Of a stretch of DNA of 64,000 nucleotides, positions 40,621 to 53,400 are shown one piece after another (within the stretch, counting starts at the first letter, position 1; each line of letters starts with the position of its first letter). The DNA is from Zonotrichia leucophrys gambelii (Eukaryota; Chordata; Aves; Passeriformes; Passerellidae). The notes beneath the pieces were generated by a model. It was given only the letters and a program-made list of their open reading frames with translations. It searched no databases and had not been told where the DNA came from. The stretch spans positions 25,700,099-25,764,098 of the forward strand of contig NC_088177.1 of NCBI RefSeq assembly GCF_028769735.1. The letters run 5' to 3'. The translations under genes and the position numbers were made by a program.

Positions 40621-43600
40621 AAGGTCCAATCTACAAATGACAGGTAGAGTAAGGTGAAGAAAGAAAACAGGGAGGAAGATGATAAAGTGGACAAGGATCT
40701 GAGAGGCTGTCAGGCCTTATCTAGATGTATTACCTCAGTAGTGCAGGTTATGGCAGCAACCACCAAGGCAGCAAGTCTTCAGAGCAGGAGCTAGAAATGT
40801 GCTTACTGAGGGAGGGTGTTGAGCTGTCAGAGGCAGAAGTTTATAGACTGACAAGTAGGCATTGCCAAGACAGGAGTAAAGGCTGACACAAGTCCTTCTG
40901 CAAATTGGTGAGGCACTGGGGAGCAGCCTATACTGAGCTCCAGCAGTGCATGTCTGCAGGAAAGGATGCATGAGTACACTTGCATGTGAGTGACATATGG
41001 CAGCTTCCAAGGAGTGTTTGAAAAATATTTGATTCAGTTCCCCACAGTCCTCAATATTTTACCCTGAATTCCCCCAAGTCTTTCTATTCCTTTTTGATGC
41101 ATACTTTTAGGCTAAAAATATTCTGAAGCACAATGCAATCCATAAGTACATTATTTTTCTTAGTAGTCAGGAATGAAAACAGTCAGGAACTGGGTTAGGA
41201 ACAGTAAATTCCTTTTTATTATTAAACAGTTATTGCCCAGACAAGTGTGATTTTGGGTTGTGTAGCTTTTTTGTCTTCTCTCTGAAGAGGTATTACTAGT
41301 AAGACAGGTAAGAAACCTGTTTCAAATAAAAATGCAGCTTTGAAACAAAGGTAACTGATTCACAAATTCAGTAATTTCTAGTACATGGCATGTTATTTGG
41401 CAATACAAATGCTTCCAGTTGCTTTCTTTTTTTTTAGAAGTTGTAGTTGCTCTCTTAAAGGATTTACCCAAGTACTGTTTATATTTACAAACACATCTCC
41501 TATTGTCAGACTTCTGAGCCGCAGTAAAGCTGTGTCACTGCCTGAGACCACACTTTTTCTGTTCCCTGATTCATGTGAACACATATTTATTTACTTGAGG
41601 GCATAAGCAGTATTGTGAAATAGTTATTCATAGATTTTCTTACAGTTCTAGCTTTTAGTGTCATAGTTAATAATAACTGACTGATGACAGTTAATACTGA
41701 GCTGCTGTTTGCAAAAAATGCAACTTTTGTTTACAAGTTCTGATGTTTCTTAAAGAAGTTGCACTTCAGTTCCCTGATTCTTTCTTTCATGTGTGTAAGC
41801 ACTGCTTATGGTATGTGCACAGCTCCAAGTCCATGCAGTGGATAGGTACTTTGAAATGACTGGATGGGAGGTTTAAAATCTTCAGTTTGATTTTAAAGAC
41901 CATTTTGAAATCTCACTAAACAGAATTTCAGGGGAAATCAGCTTGAAAGATAAGAGTGAGATGGCAGCAAAATGGTCGCTGAGAAGTGTTAGCTATTGAA
42001 GTGTCTGTCTGCTCTCTGTGTACAGTACCAAGAACTGGAAGCTATTTCTGTTATGACAACTGAGAACATAGTGGGCTTTCCTGAAGGTTGGCTAATTGTC
42101 TGCATCATTCATTTAGGAGCAAGATCACTGAAATGAGCTGTTTGTTCTTGCAAGCTGCCAGCAGAGGATGTCTGCAGTCTGGAGCAGAGGGAGAAGATGT
42201 GTTCAGGAAGCAGCACCTGGGCAGTGCTATAATGGCCTTTCAGCACATCAGAAGCTCCAGATGAGTCACCCACAGTGAGTCCCATTACCTCCAGTGCCCT
42301 CATCAAACACAAAGCTCATAGCTCTGTGTTGCTTTTGCTAGTACTGTAATCACCCACTGCAGGCTTTTCTTACATAACTAGCAAGCCTATGTTGACTGTG
42401 GGTTTAGCAGCTTGAGTTCACTCATGTTTCCTATGTTTGCAGCTTCTGTTGGGGTTTCATAGCTCACCTAACCTGCAAGGGCCATGAACAAAGTATGGGA
42501 ATATGCAACCACTTGCTGGCAGAGCAAACAGCTCTCAGACAAGAGGATTGCTATTGAAATGTTGTTTTGTTGGCAGAATAGGCTTTCCTGGTTGTCCAAG
42601 GTGAGCCTGACCTCCGTGGTTGTTGAAGTTCTCTTGTGGGCAACCTGAGCAACGCTGGAGTGCAGCTTTTAAGATGGATTAACTGTGAACTTAACAAAGG
42701 AAACAGTTCAGAGAGAGCAAAACCTTTACATTGCACTACTAAGGATGAAACATAACTTTTGATCCTGTAGGACAAAAGTTCCAAGGCTGAGAATAATTAT
42801 TTGATAGGGTCACAGTCATCTTGTCAGTGCAGAGTAGTGTTTGCAGCCTCCTCCTAGGAGAGAATTCTTCCTTTCCAAGTGCAAGAAGGGCAGCAGAGAG
42901 GCAGGCATGTGGCCAGAGGACAGAGACTGCACCCTCCTGCTGGTGAGTAAAGTAACAAAATCACGTACGCCACCTCACCCCTTCCACCCAGAGCAGGTCC
43001 CCACATGCCATATTCTGGACTTTGAACTCATTAGTCTTGATGCAGTTTCACATGCACAAACCCAGAATTTTGTTACTAAACTGAAATAATGTGCACAGGC
43101 TGTTCCTGAGAGATACCAGTCATGTACCCAAGTAAAATTCTGAATTGCTAACTGCATGCTGGCCTAAGGATAAACATGAATTGAGGTTTCAGGGAAAGGA
43201 GGTGTCTGCTTCTGGCTCTGCTCAGTAGCTTCTAGCCACCATCTGCAAATCTCTTAGATATTTCATAAAATGGCAGATTACTATCCTTTAACTCTTTCAC
43301 CAGTGCTGCAGGGCAGAAGTGCTGGAGATTCACATGAGCTAAATGAAGTTTTCTGTTTGATTGAGGCTGTGAATTTGGTTGTGGTTTATTTTAAGATTAG
43401 TTCTTGCACTTTAGGTGTTTAACTTTAAAACTGTGCTGTGGCAGGTGCTGGCTCTGACTGCAGCTAAAAAAATCCAGTTTCTCCACAGATATTACAGGGA
43501 AATCAGTTTGAAGATTTTAATTTTCTGACCTACACAGGTTTTTACTAGGAAGTGCAGCACAGTGCAAGACACTGTGCTTGACTACACAAATATATATTAA

Positions 43601-44190
43601 GCCTTGGTACATTAAGAATGTGCAGAGTAGGATTACAAGAATTAGTTACGAATCACAGACACTTAAAAATGAAGAAACACTTCTGCAGCCTAATTCTTGT
43701 CTAACATTCAAATCTAAAATGAGAGAGATTTTAGGTGTCTAAGTCCAAGTGAAGAACCAAAAAAATCTGAGCTTGGTGCCAGCTAGACCCCTGTGCTCCA
43801 GAGTGATTATGAACACTTGTTTGACTGGTACAGACAAAGCCTGTGTACAATCAGGAAAGACACAGTGCCACAATCAAACTTCCCTGATCCTTATCTTGCC
43901 CCTTCAACTTAATTCCATAATCAGCACTTAGATCACAGAGAGGCTGGAACTATTATCCAGGCCTCTCCTTCAGCATTACAGTATCTCAAACAAGTCCGTG
44001 CCTGTAAGGATTTGCTTTCTTCAAAACTTTCACCCAGTCCCATGGTTAACTTATATCAGCAAACTGCCTACAAAACTCTGAAGTTTAGAAATAGCTTAAG
44101 CTCAGCCCATTTCTGCCTTCAGATCAGTTGGTTTTACAGTTTCCAAGCACCATCATTCTGCATCCAGCTGGCATCCATTTGACTACAGTT
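40621..44190. other. Intergenic, no gene recognised
   Basis: Unremarkable sequence with short frames only. No repeat family, tRNA-like cloverleaf or other element recognised by eye. Confidence 0.65.
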
Positions 44191-44191
44191 G

Positions 44192-44412
44192 CTGCTGCTG
44201 GGGGGGGGCGGGAACCAACCACTCGTTGCTGAGTCTCATCCCGTGAATTCAGCCGAAAGAAACGAGTGCACGCCATCTCGTGGCCCTGCACAGCTATTTC
44301 CCGGCAACGAAGGGAGGGAGCTCCAATTGCGACGAGGTTGGATGTGGATAAGATTTAAAAGGCGGCTTTCAGAGGCTCAGACACAGCCCCACCTTCTGAC
44401 CCCCCCCAGCTA
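44192..44412. other. CpG-enriched block bounded by inverted G/C runs
   Basis: GCTGGGGGGGG near 44197 and CCCCCCCCAGC near 44400 are inverted copies bounding about 190 bp with more CG dinucleotides than the surroundings. The interior holds a CTCF-like core at 44271. The inverted ends could be coincidence of homopolymers. No transposon family recognised. Confidence 0.4.
44269..44285 (-). promoter_or_regulatory. Candidate CTCF site between the convergent genes
   Basis: Read on the - strand the core is CCACGAGATGGCG, which fits the CTCF core CCASYAGRKGGC at all but one position. Motif match only; occupancy unknown. Confidence 0.4.
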
Positions 44413-46430
44413 AGAAACGTTCACCATTAGTGCTTTGTCCACACTCCTGCCTTGACCTTGCAGCCTGGAGCAGCAGCAGAGCATCAGACTGCAAAAGGCA
44501 CTTCTTCAGCACGTGCTCACATGGCTGTTGAGGCAAACCTGTCCTCACAACAAATCCAGGGTGCCAGAGAACACAGCCCCCAGATCAGCTTTTGGTGGAG
44601 CAGGATATCACTGTATTCATTTTAGAGTAGGTCATACACATGTAAATAATTTTTAATTACATGCAAGGCTGGGGATGTTCATGGTACATCTATTTTCATC
44701 TGCTGTCAGGACTTGTTAAAGAACTCCATGTGTCAGTGCTTTAAATAAAGCTAATGTGCCTGTTCCTAACTGTTCATTAACAGCTGAATATATGAACTCA
44801 TGAAAATAAGGTTACATCAGCTGTCAGTCCTTTGCTGTATCTTAAGTTCCTATTCCTCCATAGTCTCTCTTTTTGGTGGGAAAATCAAGTAATTAAGAGA
44901 CAGAAGTGATTAAGGTAAAATTTCATCACATCAAGTTGAGGGAATTAAAGAGGGGCAGAGTAGAGCAGTATGACTTCAAGGCCTGTGTTTTCATTTTAAG
45001 TAGTAAATGTTCAACTTCCCAATGTTCATGACTTTTTAGCTAAGAGATTACAGCTTAAATCTGCACCACTGAATCATCTCCAAATCTGAAGTCACATTTT
45101 CTTCAGCAGAATTGCTGATGGTAACACTGCCTTAATTCCACTGCTCTTGTAGCTGTCAAAAGACTGGATATATAGTCAGCAACAAGGGACTTAAAATAGC
45201 TAACAGAAATGTTAAACTTCAGACTAAGCATCTTCTTTTGTCTGCTACTAGAGACAAGTGCACAAGACCTATGAAAGTTTGCAGCTTGCTGTTGCAAAGC
45301 ATAGAATCATGCCAGAGAACACTGTGCCATACTGCAAGAAAAAAACCATCTACCCAAGGACTCTAGTTAAAAACATCTGATTACAATCAGCAACTGCTCT
45401 AAATTTGGTTTGTGATAAACATATTTTTACTCTTCTTGCGTTGGAAGTGTGTTGGAACAAAGTTGCAGGAAAGGCTGTCAGACCTGTGAGGCTCAATGAA
45501 GCTTGATACCAACATACTTTCTCTGACAGAGGAAAGAAAAGAGGAACATCCTTCTTCTCATGTCAAGGTTTAATTCTGAGGTATACGACACTGGATTTAC
45601 AAAGGTAAATAAAATACATTCTGAGAACCAGCAAGTGCCCTACTTAGCAAGGCAGAGGGATTTCACACTCCAAGCAGCTGAGAAAAGAAACTGCTTACAG
45701 TATGAAGAAGTATTTGGGGTCTGTCTTTGACATGAGCTTTTGCCATAACAGATGATGAGAAATGTGCAGCAGTGGGGCAGAGGAAAGACAAATACTTAGG
45801 TGATAAAGCTAAGACAGGACAACAGGTATTAGATAAGGCTTCCACTTGAACAAATTATTTGAGACATTATGACTACGATCAGAAGGCAGATGCAGCTACT
45901 GTTCCAAACACTGCTCAGGCAAGCTACATTGCCAAAATTAATTACACAGCTGTTGAGACAGACTTCAGCTCAAGCCTGCTGAGGATATGGGTAAGTTTGC
46001 ATATGCCTGTAGCAACCACATATAAATGAAATCCCAGGAATACAGAAGGACTGGAGTGGTACACAAGAGTTTTCCTCATCAACTGTACCCAATAACAAAG
46101 GCAAATGCTATCACCTGGAATACAGTGCACGTAACAGTTTCTACAAGTGTATAATCTACAGCTAATCTGCAATTTTTGTCCTAAATATGAATTTAAAAAG
46201 CCAAGTATGAATCATATGGAGGCAGATTTAATGACTCATTGCTGCAATGGATTTAACACAAGTGCTGATCCTGCCTGCCATTAAGATGTCTGGCATTCCC
46301 TCTTGGATCCATTCCTCTGGAAAGGGAGCCTTTTCAAGATCTGTGCTCAAGAGAGCTAAGCTAAGAAAAATGAGATTTAAAGAATTAAAAAAAAAAAAGC
46401 TATTTTGTCACACAAAGAATAAAATTCCAG
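44413..46430. other. Intergenic, downstream flank of GORASP2
   Basis: AT-rich sequence with no recognised gene, repeat or RNA. The true GORASP2 transcript end could lie within it if the 46434 signal is not used. Confidence 0.6.
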
Positions 46431-46433
46431 GAA

Positions 46434-46439
46434 TTTATT
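46434..46439 (-). terminator. GORASP2: Possible distal polyadenylation signal of GORASP2
   Basis: AATAAA on the - strand about 700 nt after the stop, the farther of the plausible signals. An A/T-rich environment makes chance occurrence possible. Confidence 0.4.
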
Positions 46440-46993
46440 GCTATATGTATGCTTAATCCATTAATTCACCTTACAGTAGTCATGAAGTGCCAAATTGTGT
46501 GCTACATTTATCATTCCACGTATTCCCTTCCAGATGCCATTTTACAGTGGGCGTATGGAACAACGCAGCAGTGGTCACGAAACAGGGCTGGAGCATCTCT
46601 CAAGAGCTTAAAGACAAAGGTTTGTGTACAAGCTGAATAACAACATGTCAGTTAACAGGCCACTCAGCAATTTTAACAGAAATATCTTCAGGTGGAAGTT
46701 TTGCAGCGTTAAAATTCACAACTCAGACTAAACATTCTCATCCCCACTGTAGAAACAAGATACTTGCAAAGAACAAGAACTATGGTACGTAAATGTCACA
46801 CGCAGGACCCGCTTCATTTCTGTCAGAAGCAAAAATTGCTAATTATAAGCGAGGACAAGCCTAGCAGGGTAAGGCTGTCAGCCTCTATTAAAAACACATA
46901 CCTCAGAGTTTGGCAGTGGAACTCTATTTACCACCTTGACTTTTTTTGGTAACATACAAGTTCTTCCTCCCCCCCACACTTTATAAATCCCCT

Positions 46994-47005
46994 TTTATTT
47001 TTATT
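46994..47005 (-). terminator. GORASP2: Two adjacent proximal polyadenylation hexamers of GORASP2
   Basis: AATAAAAATAAA on the - strand gives two back-to-back AATAAA hexamers about 135 nt after the stop codon. Confidence 0.4.
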
Positions 47006-47017
47006 ATACCTCCATAT

Positions 47018-47025
47018 TATTTACA
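47018..47025 (-). promoter_or_regulatory. Pumilio-type element in GORASP2 3' UTR
   Basis: TATTTACA on the + strand, i.e. TGTAAATA on the transcript, an exact UGUANAUA match about 113 nt after the stop. Confidence 0.45.
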
Positions 47026-47137
47026 GGATTTCTAAAGATTAAGTACAAACTAGTATGAAATTAATGATAGCTTGCTTTTCAAATATGTATCCCATGGCTA
47101 AATAAATACCAAGCCAATCCAATAGAGTGATCTGGAG

Positions 47138-47457
47138 TTATGATTCAGAAGCTTGTGTATCTGTGATTCCAGCTGTTTTTTCATTAGCTGAAGAGGATTC
47201 ATTTGATCTGTCAACAATAGTTGCCCTGGAAGTTGGAGCAGCACTATCCAAGGTGAGTGCAGAGGTCTCCTCTACATTTTCAGGAGTGCCAGGGTTGACG
47301 GAGAAGCTTCCAGCTTGAGGAATAGAGGGAAGCAAATCTGTAGGCACAGTGGATGCCTCTGTGACCAAAGGAAGCACAGGAACACACTTGGGTGGCATGG
47401 CCAGAGGCGTTATTCCCATCAGATGCAGAGGTGGCAAGGGGGGAAGGGGTTGCAAAC
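47138..47457 (-). CDS. GORASP2: GORASP2 last coding exon with stop
   Basis: 320 nt, phase 1. 105 residues of proline- then Ser/Thr-rich tail beginning [20 protein letters not shown] and ending TDTQASES before TAA. This is the least conserved part relative to mammals as I recall it, though the final ASES matches. Confidence 0.93.
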
Positions 47458-50400
47458 CTAAAGAGAAAAAAAGGGGGAAAAAACCACAGTGAGCGGCTGC
47501 ACAGCACAGACAGCTCAAATGGTGTTTGTGCAGCACTGACTCAGCAGGCTCATTTCAAGCCTGACACTTTTCAGATTTCAGAATTGAAGAATCAGAGTAA
47601 ATTCAAGGTTTCTTGCACCTCCCCAGAAGACTAGGCACTTAATGCATTAACACTGTGACTGTGATTGTCTGGCCTTCACTGAAACTGTCAGAAACAAGAA
47701 GTTAACAAAAACCATATTACGCACAAGCTTCCAATATCTTTTTCCTTGCTCCATGAGCACCTTCAGCAGTTCTGCTGAATTCAAAACTATAAATCTCACA
47801 TTTGTTCATAATTCTGGCATTCAGTTCAGGGAGCTCCAATCTCCTCATCTATCTTACAAGGAAACACTTCACATTTTCTTTTACCCAAAAATAATATACG
47901 TCCACTTCTGGTGCAATCTCTTCCGAGATATAAATCAGGTAATAAAAAACCGCAACATCTAAACACAGACACAGGTTTAGAATTAGTTTATCTAAAGAGA
48001 TATTCCTCATCTACCTGATCTGGGCACTAACATCCACTCCCATCTGAGGCAAACATTTAATTTATCCCCTTCAGGACTCCCCCCAATGGGTCTACATCAG
48101 ACTGTCAAGGATAACTCTAATTACAGAGTTTCAGTTTGCAGAAGCACATACCAGGCTGTATCATTTCTGGAACAATCTGTGGTGCAGGTAAATTAAGTTT
48201 GGACAGATCAGTCAGGTTAGGAAGCCCAGCTGGTAATGGCATCAGACCTAAGAGAAGAGTGGAACAGTTACAGCTGAAAACTTAAAATTGTCTTTTTCTT
48301 ACTGTTTCTTAGACCTTGTTGATAATTTAAAACGTGCTTTAAATCTTTATCATAATTTTTACATGGAAGAATGCAAATTCACCTGAATTTCAGCTTTTAA
48401 GTTGCACAGTGAGAAGAGATACCTACTGAAATCTGGACTAGCAAATACATAATCCCAAACTTTTCAGATTTTTCTTATTTCAGAATTAGAAGGTTTGCAT
48501 TCCAAGTTCAGCTTTCAAATGTAGTTGTTTCAACACAGCACTATACCAGAAGTTCTCCATTCCCAATTTGAGTGGCAAACAATAATAATATGATTAAATA
48601 CACAGTATCCCTTGATCCCTAATCTTGATCACTCTATTACCAGTCTTTTCTACTTAGTTAATAACTAAAGTTAATCACAAAAATGTACATCAAAAGGCAA
48701 GACAAAGGAACTTTCAAAGTCAGAAAGGACTGAAAGTAGAAGAGAAACATACAATGAATGCAACACATGCCCTTCCATCACTGTGTTTGCTATGGAACAT
48801 CCTTCTGCTCCTGAATTTTCCACTTTAGAAGAGCTTCATTTCTGGGACAAGGGCTCTATTTGTACTTTGTGTTTATTTCAGAAAAGGATAATTCAGAAAT
48901 AAATTGTTGATACGGCAGTATGAAGACAGAGAGGAGAAAAGTCTTAAAGCAAGGTGACTGTACAGAGATTTTGAAACTCAGTCATCTTTACCTACCCATG
49001 AATTCATTTCCTATAATGAATTGACATAATCTGATTCAAACAGCTTTCAGGTCAGCTACATGCAAATTTGTTCTAGTTTTTTGTTGTGTGTTTTTATTTT
49101 TTTTTTAAACTGAAAAAAGCTGAACTTCATACAAATTCACTGAAATTTTAAGCCTCCAGTATATTTAGTAAGAACAATTTCACTATTACACCCCTGCAAA
49201 TTGCAAGAAATATTCTAATTTGCTTTTAAAAAAGCAATGATACTATTCAGAGAAAAAGGCGAACAGAAACCTCGTATTTGCAGAGTTTAGGGAAGGGATG
49301 GATTAGGCACCTGGGGAAGAAAAGGACAATAATCTTTTTCTTCCTAGATAAAATAGAAAACTACTAACAAATTCAGCTTCTGTGAGAGTTCTCTGCCCTT
49401 GTTTGCATGCACTGAGCTCTACTGCACACCTTTCTGTGTTAGAGGCTGTTCCTCCAAGCGTTATGTAATGGATACATCTTCATCTACTTGTCTCATAACA
49501 AGCAAAACATAAAATACAACTCCTTCAGTGTCCTGGAAGGCACAATTGAGTCCTGCACCAGCACACCAATGCCACAGCAAAATCCTATACAATCCTCATT
49601 TTACCCCTTGTGAATACTTCTGGAATAGCAGTGTTTGAAATGTTCATTATTATCAGGAAACAACCACACTGTAGAAAGACTCTTACTGTATTATGCCAGT
49701 TTAAATTCCTATATAATTCAGAAACAGTAACTGCAACATGAATTCTATATTGTCAGCCCTGTATTCATACTAGAATAGTGATCAAGCTGAGTATTTAAAA
49801 ATGGGTTTCCTAAAATGTTGCAAATAGCAAAGCAAAACCTTCCCGAGAAATCCTGAATACTGCATCCACTGTGCAGGGAACCCTAAAAGGTAAACTGGTA
49901 ACTCTTGTTGCCAGGTCACCCTCTGTGCTACAGACATGCTGTGAACATACTCCAAGAAAAACAGTTCTTCACACTGTAGAGGTTGCATAAAGAGAGATCT
50001 TACATGAAATGCATAAGTTGTATGAAGTTATACCTTCCCCAAAAAGCAGTGGGAAAGGCAGCTCTCTTCCCCTGCTCCTGTAAGATTTTTGTTTCAGAAA
50101 TGTTTTCAGAAATTTTACCTACTCACCTGGTAATGTAGTTGCTGGGTTAACTGGTGGCACAGAGGTAAGGGACTGACTGACTTGTGGTGGTAATAATGGG
50201 ACTGTTGGAACACCTGGTGGGAAACAATATTGATTTTAAGCATACAACACTTCATCTTCTTTCCCTAAGGAGTACAAATAAATAATTGCTCACAGGAGAA
50301 TTACTATTTGCCTTAACATTAAAATGCTGATAAGCCAAATAGTATTCTAAGTAATACATGTGGTATTTTTAATAGAAGTTGTTTGAAACTATTTTGTGAG

Positions 50401-53400
50401 CAAGTAAGGCACAAATCCAGTACATCAACCTTTTTGTTGAGAAAAATTTAGGAGAAAGTTTTATTCTCTCTTCTGCCTTCTATTCAATTAATTAGAAACA
50501 TCTGTGAGAACAAAAAGTCAAAAAAGCCATGCACTTCAGGTCAGTGCCTTACAATACCAACCTGTGCTGAGAACATTACTGACAGTAGTTGAAGGTGAGC
50601 TAATAGAAAGTCCCGAGAGACTCTGCTCAAGGCCTGCTGACCCAGGAGGGAGGGTGCTTGAGGGATTGACTGATGATAGCTGAACCTTATTGAAAGAGAA
50701 AAGGAAGTTGCATCATTAGGGTTTGTTTCTACATGAACCAAGAGAGGCAGCAAAGCAATAAAATCATCATCCATTTTTACCAAGGCAAAGGAGAGGGATC
50801 ACAACTCACCTCTGTGAAACCATCTTTGAGGGGACTGAGAGGTGCACTGGGCAACTGCCCTGGGAGAGAAATCTTCTTTCCCTCTTCAAATGGGCGAGTA
50901 GGTATCCTATGCAAATATCCATAACCAATGCCACATCCTAGGCTTTTAAAAAAGGAAGATTTTTAAGTCAGGTAAGTGACTTTACAGCTACAGACTACAG
51001 CAAGCAACACATGAACAACTCAAGACCACCAAGCTTCAAGGTAAATGCTGTACAACCTTCCTCTCCTGCCCTCATGTTGCCTCACTTTTTATGGAGAAAT
51101 AATCAATACAAAACAATTGAAAAGAAAATCTTTAGTTTTAGCAATAAATACTCAACACAAAATAAAATTCATTATTATTTAAATCAAGCAGCTATACCAG
51201 GCTATATACAGCTTGGAATTCAACTCTCTGTTGTTACTTGCAGTGCTGTGTTCTGGCTTCAAGGATGTACCACAAGCTAATGACTATTTGGAATTTATTG
51301 CAGAAAGAACCATTGCACTTTATGCACTAGCTAATTTACTGATTTACACCCCTCTCATTAGTAAGGGTGTCTGAATTTCAAGTAAATATATAATTTGAGG
51401 AGAAACGCTTTTGATATAACAGCACTCTTTCCTTGTCTTTGTGGAGAAGTTAAATCCAGCAGTTTTCAGGCTGGTGCTATAAGAAAGTTGCCTCATTCCC
51501 CTGTAACACATTGGCTCCTTACCTGCCTTCTCCACCCCAGGCAGAATTTGGAGTAATCACCACTTCCCGACAATTATCTGTGTCTGTGTTGTACACATAA
51601 AGTTTTAATGGCTTTGCTTCATGTGTTTCAATAAGGGAAAAGAGATCTTCAGACTGCAAAAAGAGAAAAATGAGTAAGGGCTTTCTTGTCCTTATTTTAT
51701 CATTTGGCATTAGATCATCCTGGTCCTGACTTTCTGTAATGGACTCTGGTAACAGCCACGCTGCAGTTTTTGCAGTGCTGATGTTTTATCAAAAGGCCAA
51801 CTTTAAAATGTGTTTTGCTAGCACAACTCAGAACACGTGGCACAGCCCAGATTTCAAATCTGCTATGCAAAATATTAATTTTAGAGTACAAAAGTTTGTA
51901 TCTGATATATCATGAAGATATTTAAGAGCAGTTCTTATTTCCAGGATTGCCTTTAAGAAGAGGCACCATGCCAGAGCTCCTTCCTCTTTGCATCTGATTT
52001 CCATTCACACTGAACAGCGACAGAGCCAGGGATGTTTCAAACTGCCCTGGTACAATTGGGTTTTTAGTTTTTAAAAATAAAGACCTTATATTTTATACTT
52101 ACCTCATTCATGACAGTATCTGCTCCAATGATATAGTCACTATGAGGTCTAAGTCCAGCTAATGCAGCAGGAGAATTTGGCTCCACCTCCTAGTTTTAAG
52201 ATGGAAAGTTACAAACCACGATGTAAGTGTCAGGGCATAGCAGGACAGACAGATATGCACTTCACACAAGCTCTGTGTCAGACAAACTAGTCAAGTTTTC
52301 AACACAGTAACAAACTAATGAAACACTGGCTTATGGCAGCCCCTTTCCATATGGTTCTGGTGTTGTACCAAATACAGTATCTCTGAGCATTGTACAAACC
52401 CATTCATTGAAATACAAGACTTGACAATACAGCCACAAATATACATTTGTGTGGGAAATGAGTTTGTACAGAATTCTCAAAGCCTGACAAAGAAGGTTCA
52501 AAAGTCTTTCCAAACCCAAAATCAATCAAAGCCAGCCTGATTAATGAGACCACCTTGATCTCATGACTTGTTAACTTGCCCATCCCATCAAGTTACTTTT
52601 CAACAGGAAGACAGAAACACCAGTACTGAGAACATTTCCCAGTCCATACGTACCAAGACGTGCCAGACGTTTTCATTGGCCCCATCAAAGCTGCAGAAGC
52701 GAATGCTCACTCCCAGCAGGCCCTGCCCACCCCACATGTTGCTGGGGGTTACAGATGTCTCTCTCAGTTCCAGTGTTTTGCTACTGTACACAAGCATTTT
52801 GACAGGTTTTTCAACGTTTGCTTTCAGCAGGTCCTTGAGAGTGTCATTGTCTTTATTCTGCAAATGTTTAAAACAGAGTTTGGGTCAGTGTTTGACAGAC
52901 CAAGCATTCAGTTCTACAGCAACACTTGTATTCCAAAGGTGCTACACTGCACATTACCAGAACATGGATTAACAGCTGCTTTGTAACAGGTTTCCAGTCC
53001 CTTCATAATTCTAGAATACAACTCTGGAAAACCCCTGGGACTTCACAGCAACAGGTCATACTTTCCAAAAGGAAAGCACTCCAGCTGGTTCAGAGGCTTT
53101 CTTGAATGCAGGCATACTACACAGAGCTTCCCACAGCTGGTTTTTTCCACTGCTGTGATGATAGCTCTGCTTGGAGCTCCCCCCATGCCTCCTGCCCAGC
53201 CAGCAGCTCTGGCAGCAGCTTTTCACTCAGCTGTTTGGACTGTGGGAAGTTTGTGGGTTCTCATGGAAGCAAACAGAACTAGGAGGGCACTAGCATGAGC
53301 CATGAGAGGTGATCAGCAGGCAATTCTGTCTTGGTGTAGATGTCTGCAGAGAGCAAGTCTGTCTTATCCTCCAGCTAAACCCGACAGAACAGTTCCTACA

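Larger units (their letters stand above)
46434..47137 (-). other. GORASP2: GORASP2 3' UTR (estimated extent)
   Basis: Untranslated region after the TAA. On the - strand AATAAA hexamers occur at 46994-46999 and 47000-47005 (about 140 nt after the stop) and at 46434-46439 (about 700 nt). A Pumilio-type TGTAAATA lies at 47018-47025. The limits are inferred from signals only. Confidence 0.5.

Noticed and set aside
47138..47536. 132-codon - strand frame with its own ATG
   Set aside because: It is the last GORASP2 exon extended leftward into the intron; the upstream Met is intronic.
51519..51710. Short - strand frame starting MPNDKIRT
   Set aside because: It is GORASP2 exon 5 with flanking intron; the Met is not used.
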